Below are positions 35,847 through 45,242 of a stretch of 64,000 nt of DNA, piece by piece. The notes beneath the pieces are model-generated. The model was not told the origin of the DNA. It ran no database searches and was given only the letters and a program-made list of their open reading frames with translations. The stretch's first letter is position 1; every line of letters starts with the position of its first letter. The stretch covers positions 1 to 64,000 of the forward strand of contig NZ_JADIJE010000008.1 in NCBI RefSeq assembly GCF_015278315.1. Direction: 5' to 3'. The stretch comes from Microbacterium ureisolvens (GTDB lineage Bacteria > Actinomycetota > Actinomycetes > Actinomycetales > Microbacteriaceae). A program made the translations under genes and the position numbers.

Positions 35847-36725
35847 TCAGCGGCGGTCGGCGGCGAGGCGGATCAGCACGATGTTGCCGGACTCGTCCAC
35901 CTCGGCCACGCCGGGGTGCGCCTTGACGAACTCCGAGAAGCTCTTGTGGCCCAGCGCCTTCTCGCTGAACGACGGGTCGAGCCGCTTGATGAGGCTCTTC
36001 ACGGCGGACGCGTGCTGCCACTCCACGCCCTCCTTGTCGCTCTCCAGGCGCAGCGCTCTCTCCAGGAGCGACTCCACGGGATCCACCGCGGCCTTCTTCG
36101 CGCGCCGCCCGCCCGCCGATGACCGCGGGGCGGCGGCATCCTTCCGTCCCGCCGGCGGAGCGGCGACGCCGGGGAGCGCGTCGTACGAGTCGAACTGGTC
36201 GCACGCGGCGGCGAGTGACTTCGCGGTGGAGCCGGCGACCCCCACGCCTACGACGAAGCGGCCCAGGCGCCGGCACCGCTGCGCGAGCGGAACATAGTCC
36301 GAGTCGCCCGCGACGATGACGACGTGCGTCAGGTCGGGCAGCCGGAACATGTCTTCCACGGCGTCGACGGCGAGACGGATGTCGGCACCGTTCTTCGCGT
36401 AGGCGGCGGCCGGGAAGAGCTGGACGAGGTCGACCGCGCGCGCCACGAGCTGCGAGCGGTACTCCGCGTTCACCGGGGCGGACCAGTCGGCGTAGGCGCG
36501 GGTGAGCACGAGCGTGCCGAACGACGTGGCGTAGTCGATGATCGCGCCCACGTCGATCGTCGCGGCGGCCAGGCGCTCGGCGATCTCGGGGTCGGAGGCA
36601 TCCGTGGCGATCTTCTGCCGGTCGCGGGAGTACGAGTTCTTGCCGTGGACGCGGTCGTACCACGACATGACGATGTTGTCGAAGTCGAGGTACACCGCGA
36701 CGCGGGGACTCAGCAGGTCGGGCAT
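35847..36725 (-). CDS. NYN-domain protein with C-terminal OST-HTH/LOTUS domain
   Basis: A 292-residue protein. The N-terminal NYN (PIN-like, LabA) domain (about 5-180) shows the acidic active-site set: D14 and D16 in AVYLDFDNI, NGADIRLAVDA, and VVIVAGDSDYVPLAQR. After a basic, proline-rich linker (about 185-215) the C-terminal region (about 218-290) resembles an OST-HTH/LOTUS module (EGVEWQHASAVKSLIKRLDP, GHKSFSEFVK), which binds RNA. This architecture suggests a metal-dependent ribonuclease guided by its C-terminal domain. The ATG follows GGGGAGGA by 5 nt and lies 1 nt after the stop of the Gfo/Idh gene, so they share a transcript. Confidence 0.8.
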   Translation of the reverse strand: MPDLLSPRVAVYLDFDNIVMSWYDRVHGKNSYSRDRQKIATDASDPEIAERLAAATIDVGAIIDYATSFGTLVLTRAYADWSAPVNAEYRSQLVARAVDLVQLFPAAAYAKNGADIRLAVDAVEDMFRLPDLTHVVIVAGDSDYVPLAQRCRRLGRFVVGVGVAGSTAKSLAAACDQFDSYDALPGVAAPPAGRKDAAAPRSSAGGRRAKKAAVDPVESLLERALRLESDKEGVEWQHASAVKSLIKRLDPSFSEKALGHKSFSEFVKAHPGVAEVDESGNIVLIRLAADRR

Positions 36726-36726
36726 G

Positions 36727-37719
36727 TCATTCCTCCCCGGGATAGCGGACGCCCACAAGGGATCGGATCTCGTCGAGCGCAGCCATGATCGCGACGGTCT
36801 CGTCGATCGGCAGGACGTCGGAGTCGGTGCGGCCCTCGGCCAGCAGCCGTTCGGCGGCCAGCGCCTGGTACTGCATGCCGCGCCCCTCGATCTCTGAGCG
36901 GTACTCCTCCCGCACGGCGCCGTCCGGGCCGACCAGGCGGAACGAGGTCGCCGAGTACCAGACGCGGTCGATGTCGATGCGGGCATCGGTGCCGATGATC
37001 GTCGCAGTGTTGGGACCCGCGCCCCGCGACGCGGACAGCGAGGTCGACAGCGCGCCGGACGCGTGCGTCATGATCGTCGCGACCTCCGTGTCGGAGCCGG
37101 CATCGCCGATGCGCGCAGCGGCCGCGATCGAGAGGGGTTCGCCGAGGATGTCCCAGGCGAACGACACCGGGTAGATGCCGAGGTCGAGCAGCGCGCCGCC
37201 GCCCAGGTCCAGGTCGTTGATGCGGTGCGCGGGATCGGACGGGAGGCTCTGCGTGTGGTCGGCGGTGACGGCGCGGATCTCGCCGAGCGCCCCCGAGGCG
37301 ACGAGCTCGCGGATGCGGACCATGTGGGGCAGGTACCGCGTCCACATCGCCTCCATCGCCAGCAGTCCGCGCTCCGCGGCGGCGTCGCGCACCATGGCCG
37401 CCTCGGCGGCGTTGAGGGTGAACGCCTTCTCGACCAGCACGTGCTTGCCGGCCTCGAGAGCGAGCAGGGCGTTGCCGGCGTGCATCGGGTGCGGCGTCGC
37501 GATGTAGACGATGTCGACCTCGGGATCGGCGACCAGCTCCTCGTACGAGCCGTGCGCGCGCGGAATGCCGAAGTCGGCCGCGAACGCCTCCGCGGTCTCG
37601 CGGCGCCGCGAACCGACGGCGGCGACGTCGAGCCCGGCGGTGCGCAGGTCACTGGTGAACGCCCGGGCGATGCCGCCCGGTCCGAGGATCCCCCAGCGGG
37701 GGGACGAAGGGGAGGTCAT
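36727..37719 (-). CDS. Gfo/Idh/MocA-family oxidoreductase
   Basis: A 330-residue NAD(P)-dependent dehydrogenase. The Rossmann motif is GILGPGGIARAF at about 10-21, followed by DIVYIATPHPMHAGNALLAL and the catalytic-lysine motif HVLVEKAFTLN; the C-terminal GFO_IDH_MocA_C domain is complete. It resembles the trans-dihydrodiol/xylose dehydrogenase branch, which acts on sugars or cyclic diols, though the substrate is not determined. TAGCCT ends 7 nt before the ATG and there is no ribosome-binding site, so the message is probably leaderless. The NYN-domain gene follows in the same operon. Confidence 0.85.
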   Translation of the reverse strand: MTSPSSPRWGILGPGGIARAFTSDLRTAGLDVAAVGSRRRETAEAFAADFGIPRAHGSYEELVADPEVDIVYIATPHPMHAGNALLALEAGKHVLVEKAFTLNAAEAAMVRDAAAERGLLAMEAMWTRYLPHMVRIRELVASGALGEIRAVTADHTQSLPSDPAHRINDLDLGGGALLDLGIYPVSFAWDILGEPLSIAAAARIGDAGSDTEVATIMTHASGALSTSLSASRGAGPNTATIIGTDARIDIDRVWYSATSFRLVGPDGAVREEYRSEIEGRGMQYQALAAERLLAEGRTDSDVLPIDETVAIMAALDEIRSLVGVRYPGEE

Positions 37720-37761
37720 GACGTCGAGGCTAGCGGCGCCGGCGCGCCCTGCGCCGGAGGA

Positions 37762-39132
37762 CTAGCGGGCGAGGCTCTCCGCGAGCTCGGCGCGGGTCTC
37801 GGCCACAGGGATCTGATCCAGCGCCCGCGCGAGGTCGTCAACGATGTCGCGCGGGTCCTCCAGGCCGATCGACAGGCGGATCGTCGTCGGTCCGATGTGC
37901 GCCTCGGCGAGCTGGGTGGGCGACATGTGGCTGTGGGTCATCGAGGCGGGGTGCGCGACGAGGCTGCGGGCGTCGCCGATGTTCGCGACGAGCCGCACCA
38001 CCTGCAGGCGGGCGATGAAGTCCTCCACGAGCCGGAAGTCGGCCTCGGGGTCGCCGGTCGTGGGGAGGTCGAACGAGAAGACCGAGCTCGCTCCCTCGGG
38101 GAGGTAGGTCTGCGCGAGCCCGTGCCAGGGGCTCGAGCCGAGGCCGGGGTGGTGCACGCGGCCGACGGCGGGGTGGGTGTCGAGGAACCGGGCGACCGCG
38201 AGCGCGCTGGCCGTGTGGCGCTGCATGCGCAGGTCGAGCGTCTCGAGTCCCTGCAGCAGCTGGAAGGCGTTGAACGCCGACAGCGACGGGCCGAGGTCGT
38301 GCACGTACTTGGTCTTGACCAGGGCGATGTAGGGCGACCCGGTCTGGCCGAAACGCTCGACCAGGCTACCGTCGGGCACGCGCGGATAGGTCTGCGTGAG
38401 CTGCGGCCAGCGCTCCGGCTCGGCCGTGAAGTCGAACGTTCCCAAATCGACGACGACGCCGCCGAGCGAGGTGCCGTGCCCGCCGAGGAACTTGGTCGCC
38501 GAGTGCACGACGATGTCGGCGCCGAAGTCCTTCGCGCGCTGGAGGTAGGGCGTCGCGACCGTGTTGTCGATCACGAGCGGTACGCCGGCGCGCTGCGCCA
38601 CCGCTGCGACGGCGCCGAGGTCGAGCACCTGCGCGATCGGGTTCGAGATCGACTCGGCGAAGAGGGCTCTGGTCGTGGGGCGCACGGCGGCCTGCCACGC
38701 GTCGAGGTCGTCCTGGTCGACGAAGGTGACCTCGATGCCCCAGTCCGCGAACGTGTCCTGAAGCAGGTCGACGGTGCCGCCGTACAGCTGCCGGGCGGCG
38801 ACGATGTGCTCGCCCTGCTTCGCCAGCGCCAGCAGGGCCACCGCGACGGCCGCCTGCCCGGAGGCGACGCCGGCCGCGGCGATGCCGCCCTCGAGCTCGG
38901 CCACGCGGCGCTCGAACACGAGCACCGTCGGGTTGGCGGCACGGCTGTAGATGTTGCCGTCGCGGCGGAGGGCGAACAGCTCGCGGGCCTCGGTGAGGGA
39001 GCGGAACTCGAACCCGTTCGACTGGTGGATCGACGGGATCGCGGTGTTCTCGGCGATGCCGGAGTCGAACCCGGCCTGCACCTGCGCCGTCGCGAACGAG
39101 CGAGGGGCGGCAGGACGAGTGTTCTCAGGCAT
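37762..39132 (-). CDS. metY: O-acetylhomoserine sulfhydrylase
   Basis: A 456-residue PLP enzyme of the Cys/Met metabolism family. Visible are YSRAANPTVLVFERRVAELE, the cofactor-binding GVASGQAAVAVALLALA, and the Schiff-base lysine K214 in VVHSATKFLGGHGTS. The C-terminal half has the insertion characteristic of MetY rather than MetB/MetC. It makes homocysteine from O-acetylhomoserine and sulfide in the cytoplasm (methionine synthesis). The ATG at 39132 has GACAAT ending 7 nt before it, pointing to a near-leaderless start; an ATG three codons upstream is possible. A rhodanese gene is divergent, which would fit a shared role in sulfur metabolism. Confidence 0.85.
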   Translation of the reverse strand: MPENTRPAAPRSFATAQVQAGFDSGIAENTAIPSIHQSNGFEFRSLTEARELFALRRDGNIYSRAANPTVLVFERRVAELEGGIAAAGVASGQAAVAVALLALAKQGEHIVAARQLYGGTVDLLQDTFADWGIEVTFVDQDDLDAWQAAVRPTTRALFAESISNPIAQVLDLGAVAAVAQRAGVPLVIDNTVATPYLQRAKDFGADIVVHSATKFLGGHGTSLGGVVVDLGTFDFTAEPERWPQLTQTYPRVPDGSLVERFGQTGSPYIALVKTKYVHDLGPSLSAFNAFQLLQGLETLDLRMQRHTASALAVARFLDTHPAVGRVHHPGLGSSPWHGLAQTYLPEGASSVFSFDLPTTGDPEADFRLVEDFIARLQVVRLVANIGDARSLVAHPASMTHSHMSPTQLAEAHIGPTTIRLSIGLEDPRDIVDDLARALDQIPVAETRAELAESLAR

Positions 39133-39247
39133 GCTGACCATTGTCGATCCGCACCGCCGGCACCCGCGTCTCGTGTGTCGAACTGTTGCATCGGCCGCCC
39201 CGCGGCGCCCGCGGGGCGGTAGTCGCGCGAGCGGCCAGAATGGACCC

Positions 39248-40099
39248 GTGGCGCAGCTCATCACCCCCGAAGAACTCCACCGGATCCTCGATGACGGCCC
39301 GGTCCGCGTGCTGGACGTGCGGTACCGGCTCGACCGGCCCGACGGCAGCGCCGAGCACCACGAGGGTCACATCCCTAGCGCGGTGTACGTCGACCTCGAG
39401 ACCGAGCTCTCGCGCCACGGGCGACCCGATGAGGGGCGGCATCCGCTTCCCTCGACTGAGAAACTCCGGGCCGCGGCGAGCCGTTGGGGGCTGAACGACG
39501 GCGACACCGTGGTCGTCTACGACGACGACCGGTCGCTCGGCGCCGCGCGCGCGTGGTGGCTGCTCACCCGCTCCGGCGTGGGGGACGTGCGGATCCTCGA
39601 CGGCGGCCTGGGCGCCTGGATCGCCGCCGGCCTGCCGCTCGAGAGCGGTCCGGTACAGCCCCAGCCCGGCACGGTGACGCTGCAGGCTCTCAGCGAGCCC
39701 GTGCTCTCGATCGACGACGCGGCCGAACTGCCGGGCACCGGCGTGCTCGTGGACGTGCGCGCGGCGGAGCGCTACCGCGGCGAGACGGAGCCGATCGATC
39801 CGATCGCCGGGCACATCCCGGGAGCGGCGAACCTCCCCACCGGTGCCTACATGGATGGCGAGCGGTTCCGGGATGCCGAGGTTCTCCGTGCGCTGTTCGC
39901 CTCGGTCGGCATCGTGCCGGGCGTACCCGCGGCGGCCTACTGCGGTTCCGGCGTCACGGCCTCCCAGGCGGTGTTCGCCGCCGAGCGTGCGGGCCTCGCC
40001 CTGCGTCTGTACCCGGGGTCGTGGAGCCAGTGGTCCAACACCCCCGGACGGCCCGTCGCCACCGGCGGCAGTCCGGCCGAGATCACCGGCGTCGTCTGA
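39248..40099 (+). CDS. Sulfurtransferase (two rhodanese domains)
   Basis: A 283-residue protein with two rhodanese domains. The first (about 5-125) is non-catalytic, with VLDVRYRLDRPDG and EGHIPSAVYVDLE. The second (about 150-275) has the active loop CGSGVTAS with C232. The CGSGVTA loop is that of thiosulfate or 3-mercaptopyruvate sulfurtransferases; loop sequence favours mercaptopyruvate. It transfers sulfane sulfur to an acceptor. The GTG at 39248 has CAGAAT ending 6 nt upstream and no ribosome-binding site. Its divergent neighbour is metY. Confidence 0.85.
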   Translation: MAQLITPEELHRILDDGPVRVLDVRYRLDRPDGSAEHHEGHIPSAVYVDLETELSRHGRPDEGRHPLPSTEKLRAAASRWGLNDGDTVVVYDDDRSLGAARAWWLLTRSGVGDVRILDGGLGAWIAAGLPLESGPVQPQPGTVTLQALSEPVLSIDDAAELPGTGVLVDVRAAERYRGETEPIDPIAGHIPGAANLPTGAYMDGERFRDAEVLRALFASVGIVPGVPAAAYCGSGVTASQAVFAAERAGLALRLYPGSWSQWSNTPGRPVATGGSPAEITGVV

Positions 40100-40105
40100 G
40101 AGCCG

Positions 40106-41047
40106 TCAGGGGACGAGCGTGATCTTGCCGTCGACGCCCGCCTCCACGGCGCGGTGCGCCTCGGCGGCATCGGCGAGGGCGAAGGTCGGCCCGAGCTCGA
40201 CCGAGAAGCGTCCGGCGATCATCAGGGCGATCGCCACGGGCATCGCCTCGGCGCGCCAGGTCAGCTGCTGAACTGTGAGCGGCTGGGGCGAGCCGCCGGA
40301 GAAGGCCCGGATGCCGAGGCCCGCGGCATCCCGTCCGCGCACCAGCGTCGCGATGCGGTGCCGGTCGGGCACGAGCTCGAGCGAGGTCTCGAGCGCCTCG
40401 TCGGTGCCGGCGGCATCGATCGCGACGGTGACGCCCTGCGGCGCGGCCTCACGGACGTGGTCGGCCAGGCCCTCGCCGTATGCCACCGGGATCGCGCCGA
40501 GCTCGCGGACGCGCTCGGCGCGGCGGTCGGAGGTCGTCGCGACGACGTCGGCGCCCCACAGGACCGCGAACTGGATGACCGCCTGACCGACCGCGCCCGA
40601 CCCGCCGTGCAGGAGCAGCGTGTCGCCGGCTCCGACGCCGAGCGAGCGCAGCGCCTGGTAGGCGGTGCTGACCGGGATGCCCAGCGCCGCGCCTTCGGCG
40701 GCGCTCACCCGCGCCGGCCGCGCGTAGACGTGGCGCGCCGGCACGACGATGTCGGTGGCGTAGGCGCCGGACACCCCGGTGAAGGCCACCGAATCGCCGA
40801 CCCGGAATCCGTCGACGTCGGCGCCGACGGCCGTGACCACTCCGGCGCCGTCGGCCCCGACGCGTCGGGGCTCGGTGATCTCTCCCGAGGGCCGCTTGCC
40901 CGACCGCAGCTTCGCGTCGATCGGGTTGACGCCGGCGGCGGCCACCCGGATGGCGATCTCGTCAGCGCTGGGCGTGCGCTCCGGCAGCGGGATCTCGTGC
41001 AGAACGTCGGGCCCGCCGAACTCGGTGTAGGCGATCGCGGTGGTCAT
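40106..41047 (-). CDS. NADP-dependent zinc-free quinone oxidoreductase
   Basis: A 313-residue medium-chain reductase of the quinone oxidoreductase (QOR) branch. It has the N-terminal GroES-like domain (IAYTEFGGPDVLHEIPLPE, AAGVNPIDAKLRSG) and the NADPH-binding motif LLLHGGSGAVGQAVIQFA. The cysteine and histidine zinc ligands of alcohol dehydrogenases are absent. It reduces quinones or enones with NADPH in the cytoplasm. It is convergent with the sulfurtransferase gene (6-nt gap) and lies downstream of hrpA on the same strand with a 54-nt gap. Confidence 0.85.
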   Translation of the reverse strand: MTTAIAYTEFGGPDVLHEIPLPERTPSADEIAIRVAAAGVNPIDAKLRSGKRPSGEITEPRRVGADGAGVVTAVGADVDGFRVGDSVAFTGVSGAYATDIVVPARHVYARPARVSAAEGAALGIPVSTAYQALRSLGVGAGDTLLLHGGSGAVGQAVIQFAVLWGADVVATTSDRRAERVRELGAIPVAYGEGLADHVREAAPQGVTVAIDAAGTDEALETSLELVPDRHRIATLVRGRDAAGLGIRAFSGGSPQPLTVQQLTWRAEAMPVAIALMIAGRFSVELGPTFALADAAEAHRAVEAGVDGKITLVP

Positions 41048-41101
41048 GGCGTGGTGGCTCCCGACTTCGAGGCGGTCCGGCGCGGGCGGGTGTCCCGTGC
41101 C

Positions 41102-44100
41102 CTAGTCGCGTATGGCTTTCTGGATCCGCTGCAGCGATACCGGCTCGGCCGTGCCGAGCGACTGCGCGAACAGGCTCACACGGTACTCCTCGAGGAGCCA
41201 CCGGGCGTGGATGAGCGTCACGGGCGCGTCTTCGGGCGGCGGGATGATGCCGCCGGCCTCGGCGAACAGCGTCGCGGCGCGCTCGAACTCGGTCATACGC
41301 TGGCGGTCCCGGCCGGGGTTGTCGGAGAGCGTTCGCACGCGATCGAGTGCACCCCGCAGGTACCGCGGCAGGTGCGCGAGGCGGGCGGTGCCGGTGCGTG
41401 AGGCGAAACCGGGGAACACCAGCCCGGCGAGCTGTCCCTTGACGTCACCCAGCGCTCCGAGCAGCGTGAGCGAGTTCGCGTCGCGCATCGCCCGCTCGAC
41501 CTCCCGCGCCGCGGTGAGGATGCGCGCGACCAGCGACACGGTCTGGAACAGTTCGTCCACCACGCTCGCCGACAGGGCGTCGCGGACCGCCTCGAAGCCG
41601 GCGCGCGTGCGCACCACGCCGTCGGGAGCGGTGCATGCGATGACGGCATCCGCCACCGCCACGCGGCAGTCCTCGATGAGCGCCTTCGCGGACGGATACG
41701 GGGATGCCGCGAGCGCGAGCTTCTCTGCCGACGTCAGGTGCTCGAGCACATAGGTCGCGGGGGAGGGGACCGAGAGCAGCACCAGACGCCGCACCCCGGC
41801 TCGGGTGGCCCGGGCCGCCGCCTCGGGCGTCGTCTCGATCCGCAGCGCCACGGACGCGCCCTCGTCGACGATCGCGGGGTAGCCCCGGACGACGCCGCCC
41901 GCGACCTTCGTGTCGACGACGTCGGGCAGGTCGCCGAACGTCCAGTCCGTCAGCCCGGTGCGCTCGGCGAAGGCCGACTCACCGCCCACTGCCGCAGCGC
42001 CGGTCGCCGGGACGCGCGGCGCCGGGCCGTCCGGAGTCCGCGGCCCGCGGCCCGCGCCCGGGGCCGGAGCGCTCAGCGAGCGCGAGACCGAGGCCCGTGC
42101 CCGGTCGGCGAGGCGCGCCTGCAGCGCGGCGAGATCCCGATCGGAGCCCACCGTGCGCCCGCGCTCGTCGACCGCGCGGAACGACACCTGCAGGTGCCCG
42201 GGCACGCGCTCCATCTCGAAGTCGGCGCGGCTCACCGGCTGGCTCGCGACCCGCTGGATGCGTGCGGCGAGGGCGTCGCGCAGCGGAGTGAGCGGCAGGC
42301 CGTCGTGCGATTCCGGTCCCTGGCCGGACAGCTCGGCGGCGAACGTGGCGGCCCAGTCGGCCGCCGGCACGACGTGGCGGCGGATCGCCTTCGGCAGCGA
42401 CCGCAGCAGGGCGGTGATGAGCTCGTCGCGCATGCCCGGCACCTGCCAGTCGAAGCCGTCGGGGCGCAGCTGGGCGAGGAGCGCCAGCGGTACGACGGCC
42501 GTCACGCCGTCGTCGGCGGCGCCGGGCTCGAAGCGGTACGCGAGCGAGAGCACCTGGTCGCCCTGCGTCCAGCGGGCGGGGAAGTCGCGCTCGTCGCCGC
42601 GGGAGGCCTCGTCGACGAGGTCCGCCTCGGTCATGTCGAGCAGGCGCGGCGTGCGGGTCGAGGCATCCTTCCACCACGCCTCGAAGGAGCGAGCGTCGAA
42701 CACGTCCCGTGGGATGCGCGCGTCGTAGAACCGGTACACGGCCTCGTCGCCGACGAGGATGTCGCGGCGGCGTTCGCGCTCCTCGATCTTCTCGAGGCGC
42801 CGCCGGAGCTCGAGGTTGCGCCGCTCGAACGCCGTCAGCCGCTTGTCGAGGTGGGATGAGTCCCACTCGCCCTCGACGAGGGCGTGCCGCACGAACAGCT
42901 CGCGCGCAAACGGACGGTCGAACCGGGCGAGCTGGACCCGTCGCTTCGGCACGATCTCGAGTCCGAAGAGGGTGACCTTCTCGTAGGCGGATGCCGCGCC
43001 CGACGCCTTCGACCAGTGCGGCTCGCTCAGCGACCGCTTGGCGAGGTCGCCCGCCAGCGGCTCGGCCCACGCCGGATCGATGGCCGCGACGGTGCGCGCG
43101 AAGAGCCGGCTCGTCTCGACGATCTCGGCGGCCATCACGGCGGTCGGCCGCTTCTTGCGAAGCCCCGACCCCGGGAAGATCGCGAAGCGCGTGCCGCGCG
43201 AGCCGAGGTACTCGGCACCGCGCCGCTGGTCGGTGCGCTCCGAGCGGTCGGAGCCGCCGCGGCCACGCGTCGCGGCCCCCGTGGTGCGCTCGTCGAGCAT
43301 GCCCAAGTGCGAGAGCAGGCCCGAGAGGATCGCCTTGTGGATCTCGTCGGGGTCGGCGACGCCCGCGCCGCCGGTGCCCGGTCCGGCGCCGCCCGAGCCC
43401 CCGCCGCCGTTGCCCGAACCTCGGCCGTTCGCCGAGCGCGTCGAGGCGCGCGGCGCGTTCACGAGCGCGCTCAGCTGCCGGTGGACGTCGGCCCATTCGC
43501 GCACACGCACATAGTTGAGGTGCTCGGCGCGACACAGGCGGCGGAAGGCGCTGGAGCCCAGTTCCGCCTGCTTCTCCTGCAGGTGGTTCCAGAGGTTGAG
43601 GAGGCTGAGGAAGTCGCTCGTCGGGTCGGTGAACCGCGCGTGCAGGCGGTCCGCCTCGTCGCGGCGGTCCTCGGGGCGCTCCCGGACATCCTGGATCGAC
43701 ATGCCCGCGACGATCGCGAGCACGTCGCGCAGCACGCCGCCGCGGCGCGCCTCGAGGAGCATGCGCGCGAAGCGTGGATCGATCGGCAGCCGCGAGATCT
43801 CGCGGCCGAGGTCCGTCAGCGTCGGGTGGTCGCCGCCGGTCTCCGGCCCCGACCGCCCGCGTGCCGGGCGCACCGCGCCGAGCTCGATCAGCAGGTCGAG
43901 TGCGGCCTTGACGCCGCGCGAATCCGGCGGGGTGAGGAACGGGAACGACGAGATGTCGCCGAAGCCCAGGGACAGCATCTGCAGGATCACCGAGGCGAGG
44001 CTCGTTCGCAGGATCTCGGGTTCGGTGAACTCCGGGCGGGCGTCGAAGTCGTCTTCGGCGTAGAGCCGGATCGCGATGCCGTCGCTCGTGCGGCCGGCGC

Positions 44101-45136
44101 GGCCCGAGCGCTGCTGCGCCGACGCCTGTGACACCGGCTCGATCGGCAGCCGCTGCACCTTGCTGCGGTTGCTGTAGCGCGAGATGCGCGCGGTTCCGGT
44201 GTCGACGACGTACCGGATGCCGGGCACGGTGAGGCTCGTCTCCGCCACGTTGGTCGCGAGGATGACGCGGCGACGGATGCCGGCGACCTGGGACCGCTCG
44301 AACACGCGATGCTGCTCGGCCGCCGACAGCCGGCCGTAGAGGGGCAGCACCTCCGTGGGCGCGGCATCCTTCGCATACATTCCGCGGACCGCGTCAGCGG
44401 CGTCGCGGATCTCGGCCTCGCCGGGCAGGAACACCAGCACGTCGCCCGCGGTCTCGCGGTCGAGCTCTCGCAGAGCCGCGGTGATGCCGTCGACGTCATC
44501 GGACTCGTCCTCGCCTTTGGCGGGGCGCGCGGGCGGGCGGTAGCGGATCTCGACCGGATACGTACGCCCCGACACCTCGATGATCGGTGCGGGCGTGCCG
44601 TCGGCCTGCGCGAAGTGCTTGGCGAAGCTCTCGGGATCGATCGTCGCGCTGGTGATGACGACCTTGAGGTCGGGGCGCTTGGGGAGGATCCGATGCAGAT
44701 AGCCGAGGAGGAAGTCGACGTTGAGGGAGCGTTCGTGCGCCTCGTCGACGATGATCGTGTCGTAGCGGCGGAGCAGCCGGTCGCGGTGGATCTCGTTGAG
44801 CAGGATGCCGTCGGTCATGAGCGCGATCCGCGTCTGGTCCGACACCTTGTCGGTGAAGCGCACCTTGTAGCCGACGGTCGAGCCCAGCGGCACCTGGAGC
44901 TCTTCGGCGATCCGCTCCGCGATCGTGCGGGCGGCGATCCGGCGCGGCTGCGTGTGCGCGATGCGCGTGCGCCCGAGCTCCAGCGCGATCTTCGGCAGCT
45001 GGGTGGTCTTGCCCGACCCGGTGGCGCCGGCGACGATCACCACCTGGTGATCGCGCACGGCGCGCGCGATCTCGTCGCGCGCGGCACTGACGGGGAGCTC
45101 CGGCGGATACGCGATCACGGGTTCGGGCGCGGACAT
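41102..45136 (-). CDS. hrpA: ATP-dependent RNA helicase HrpA
   Basis: A 1344-residue DEAH helicase, about the length of E. coli HrpA (1300). Walker A is GATGSGKT (37-44) and the DEAH box D131-H134; VITSATIDPESF and QRSGRAGRTSDGIAIRLY are helicase motifs III and VI. The HA2/OB and the long HrpA-specific C-terminal region (DUF3418) follow. It unwinds or remodels RNA, in other bacteria rescuing stalled ribosomes. A glycine-rich linker of about 25 residues near 565-590 (GSGNGGGGSGGAGPGTGGAG) is unusual. TACGAT ends 8 nt before the ATG without a strong ribosome-binding site. It is divergent from the CPBP operon. Confidence 0.9.
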   Translation of the reverse strand: MSAPEPVIAYPPELPVSAARDEIARAVRDHQVVIVAGATGSGKTTQLPKIALELGRTRIAHTQPRRIAARTIAERIAEELQVPLGSTVGYKVRFTDKVSDQTRIALMTDGILLNEIHRDRLLRRYDTIIVDEAHERSLNVDFLLGYLHRILPKRPDLKVVITSATIDPESFAKHFAQADGTPAPIIEVSGRTYPVEIRYRPPARPAKGEDESDDVDGITAALRELDRETAGDVLVFLPGEAEIRDAADAVRGMYAKDAAPTEVLPLYGRLSAAEQHRVFERSQVAGIRRRVILATNVAETSLTVPGIRYVVDTGTARISRYSNRSKVQRLPIEPVSQASAQQRSGRAGRTSDGIAIRLYAEDDFDARPEFTEPEILRTSLASVILQMLSLGFGDISSFPFLTPPDSRGVKAALDLLIELGAVRPARGRSGPETGGDHPTLTDLGREISRLPIDPRFARMLLEARRGGVLRDVLAIVAGMSIQDVRERPEDRRDEADRLHARFTDPTSDFLSLLNLWNHLQEKQAELGSSAFRRLCRAEHLNYVRVREWADVHRQLSALVNAPRASTRSANGRGSGNGGGGSGGAGPGTGGAGVADPDEIHKAILSGLLSHLGMLDERTTGAATRGRGGSDRSERTDQRRGAEYLGSRGTRFAIFPGSGLRKKRPTAVMAAEIVETSRLFARTVAAIDPAWAEPLAGDLAKRSLSEPHWSKASGAASAYEKVTLFGLEIVPKRRVQLARFDRPFARELFVRHALVEGEWDSSHLDKRLTAFERRNLELRRRLEKIEERERRRDILVGDEAVYRFYDARIPRDVFDARSFEAWWKDASTRTPRLLDMTEADLVDEASRGDERDFPARWTQGDQVLSLAYRFEPGAADDGVTAVVPLALLAQLRPDGFDWQVPGMRDELITALLRSLPKAIRRHVVPAADWAATFAAELSGQGPESHDGLPLTPLRDALAARIQRVASQPVSRADFEMERVPGHLQVSFRAVDERGRTVGSDRDLAALQARLADRARASVSRSLSAPAPGAGRGPRTPDGPAPRVPATGAAAVGGESAFAERTGLTDWTFGDLPDVVDTKVAGGVVRGYPAIVDEGASVALRIETTPEAAARATRAGVRRLVLLSVPSPATYVLEHLTSAEKLALAASPYPSAKALIEDCRVAVADAVIACTAPDGVVRTRAGFEAVRDALSASVVDELFQTVSLVARILTAAREVERAMRDANSLTLLGALGDVKGQLAGLVFPGFASRTGTARLAHLPRYLRGALDRVRTLSDNPGRDRQRMTEFERAATLFAEAGGIIPPPEDAPVTLIHARWLLEEYRVSLFAQSLGTAEPVSLQRIQKAIRD

Positions 45137-45207
45137 AGCCTTCGATCGTATCCCGCCCGGCGGGGCGGGCGAGCCGCCGCCACCGATTTCACGGACCGCA
45201 AACCCTA

Positions 45208-45236
45208 TTGACGCGCAGAGTAGTTTGCAGTACAAA
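45208..45236 (+). promoter_or_regulatory. Promoter of the CPBP-ABC operon
   Basis: TTGACG (45208-45213), a 17-nt spacer and TACAAA (45231-45236) form the best sigma-70-like promoter in the window. The -10 box ends 6 nt before the ATG at 45243, so the transcript should start at the start codon itself (leaderless). Confidence 0.65.
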
Positions 45237-45242
45237 GTGAGC

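Noticed and set aside
37063..39222. 719-codon plus-strand open frame opposite metY and the Gfo/Idh gene
   Set aside because: It is antisense to two genes with clear catalytic motifs and has no family resemblance.
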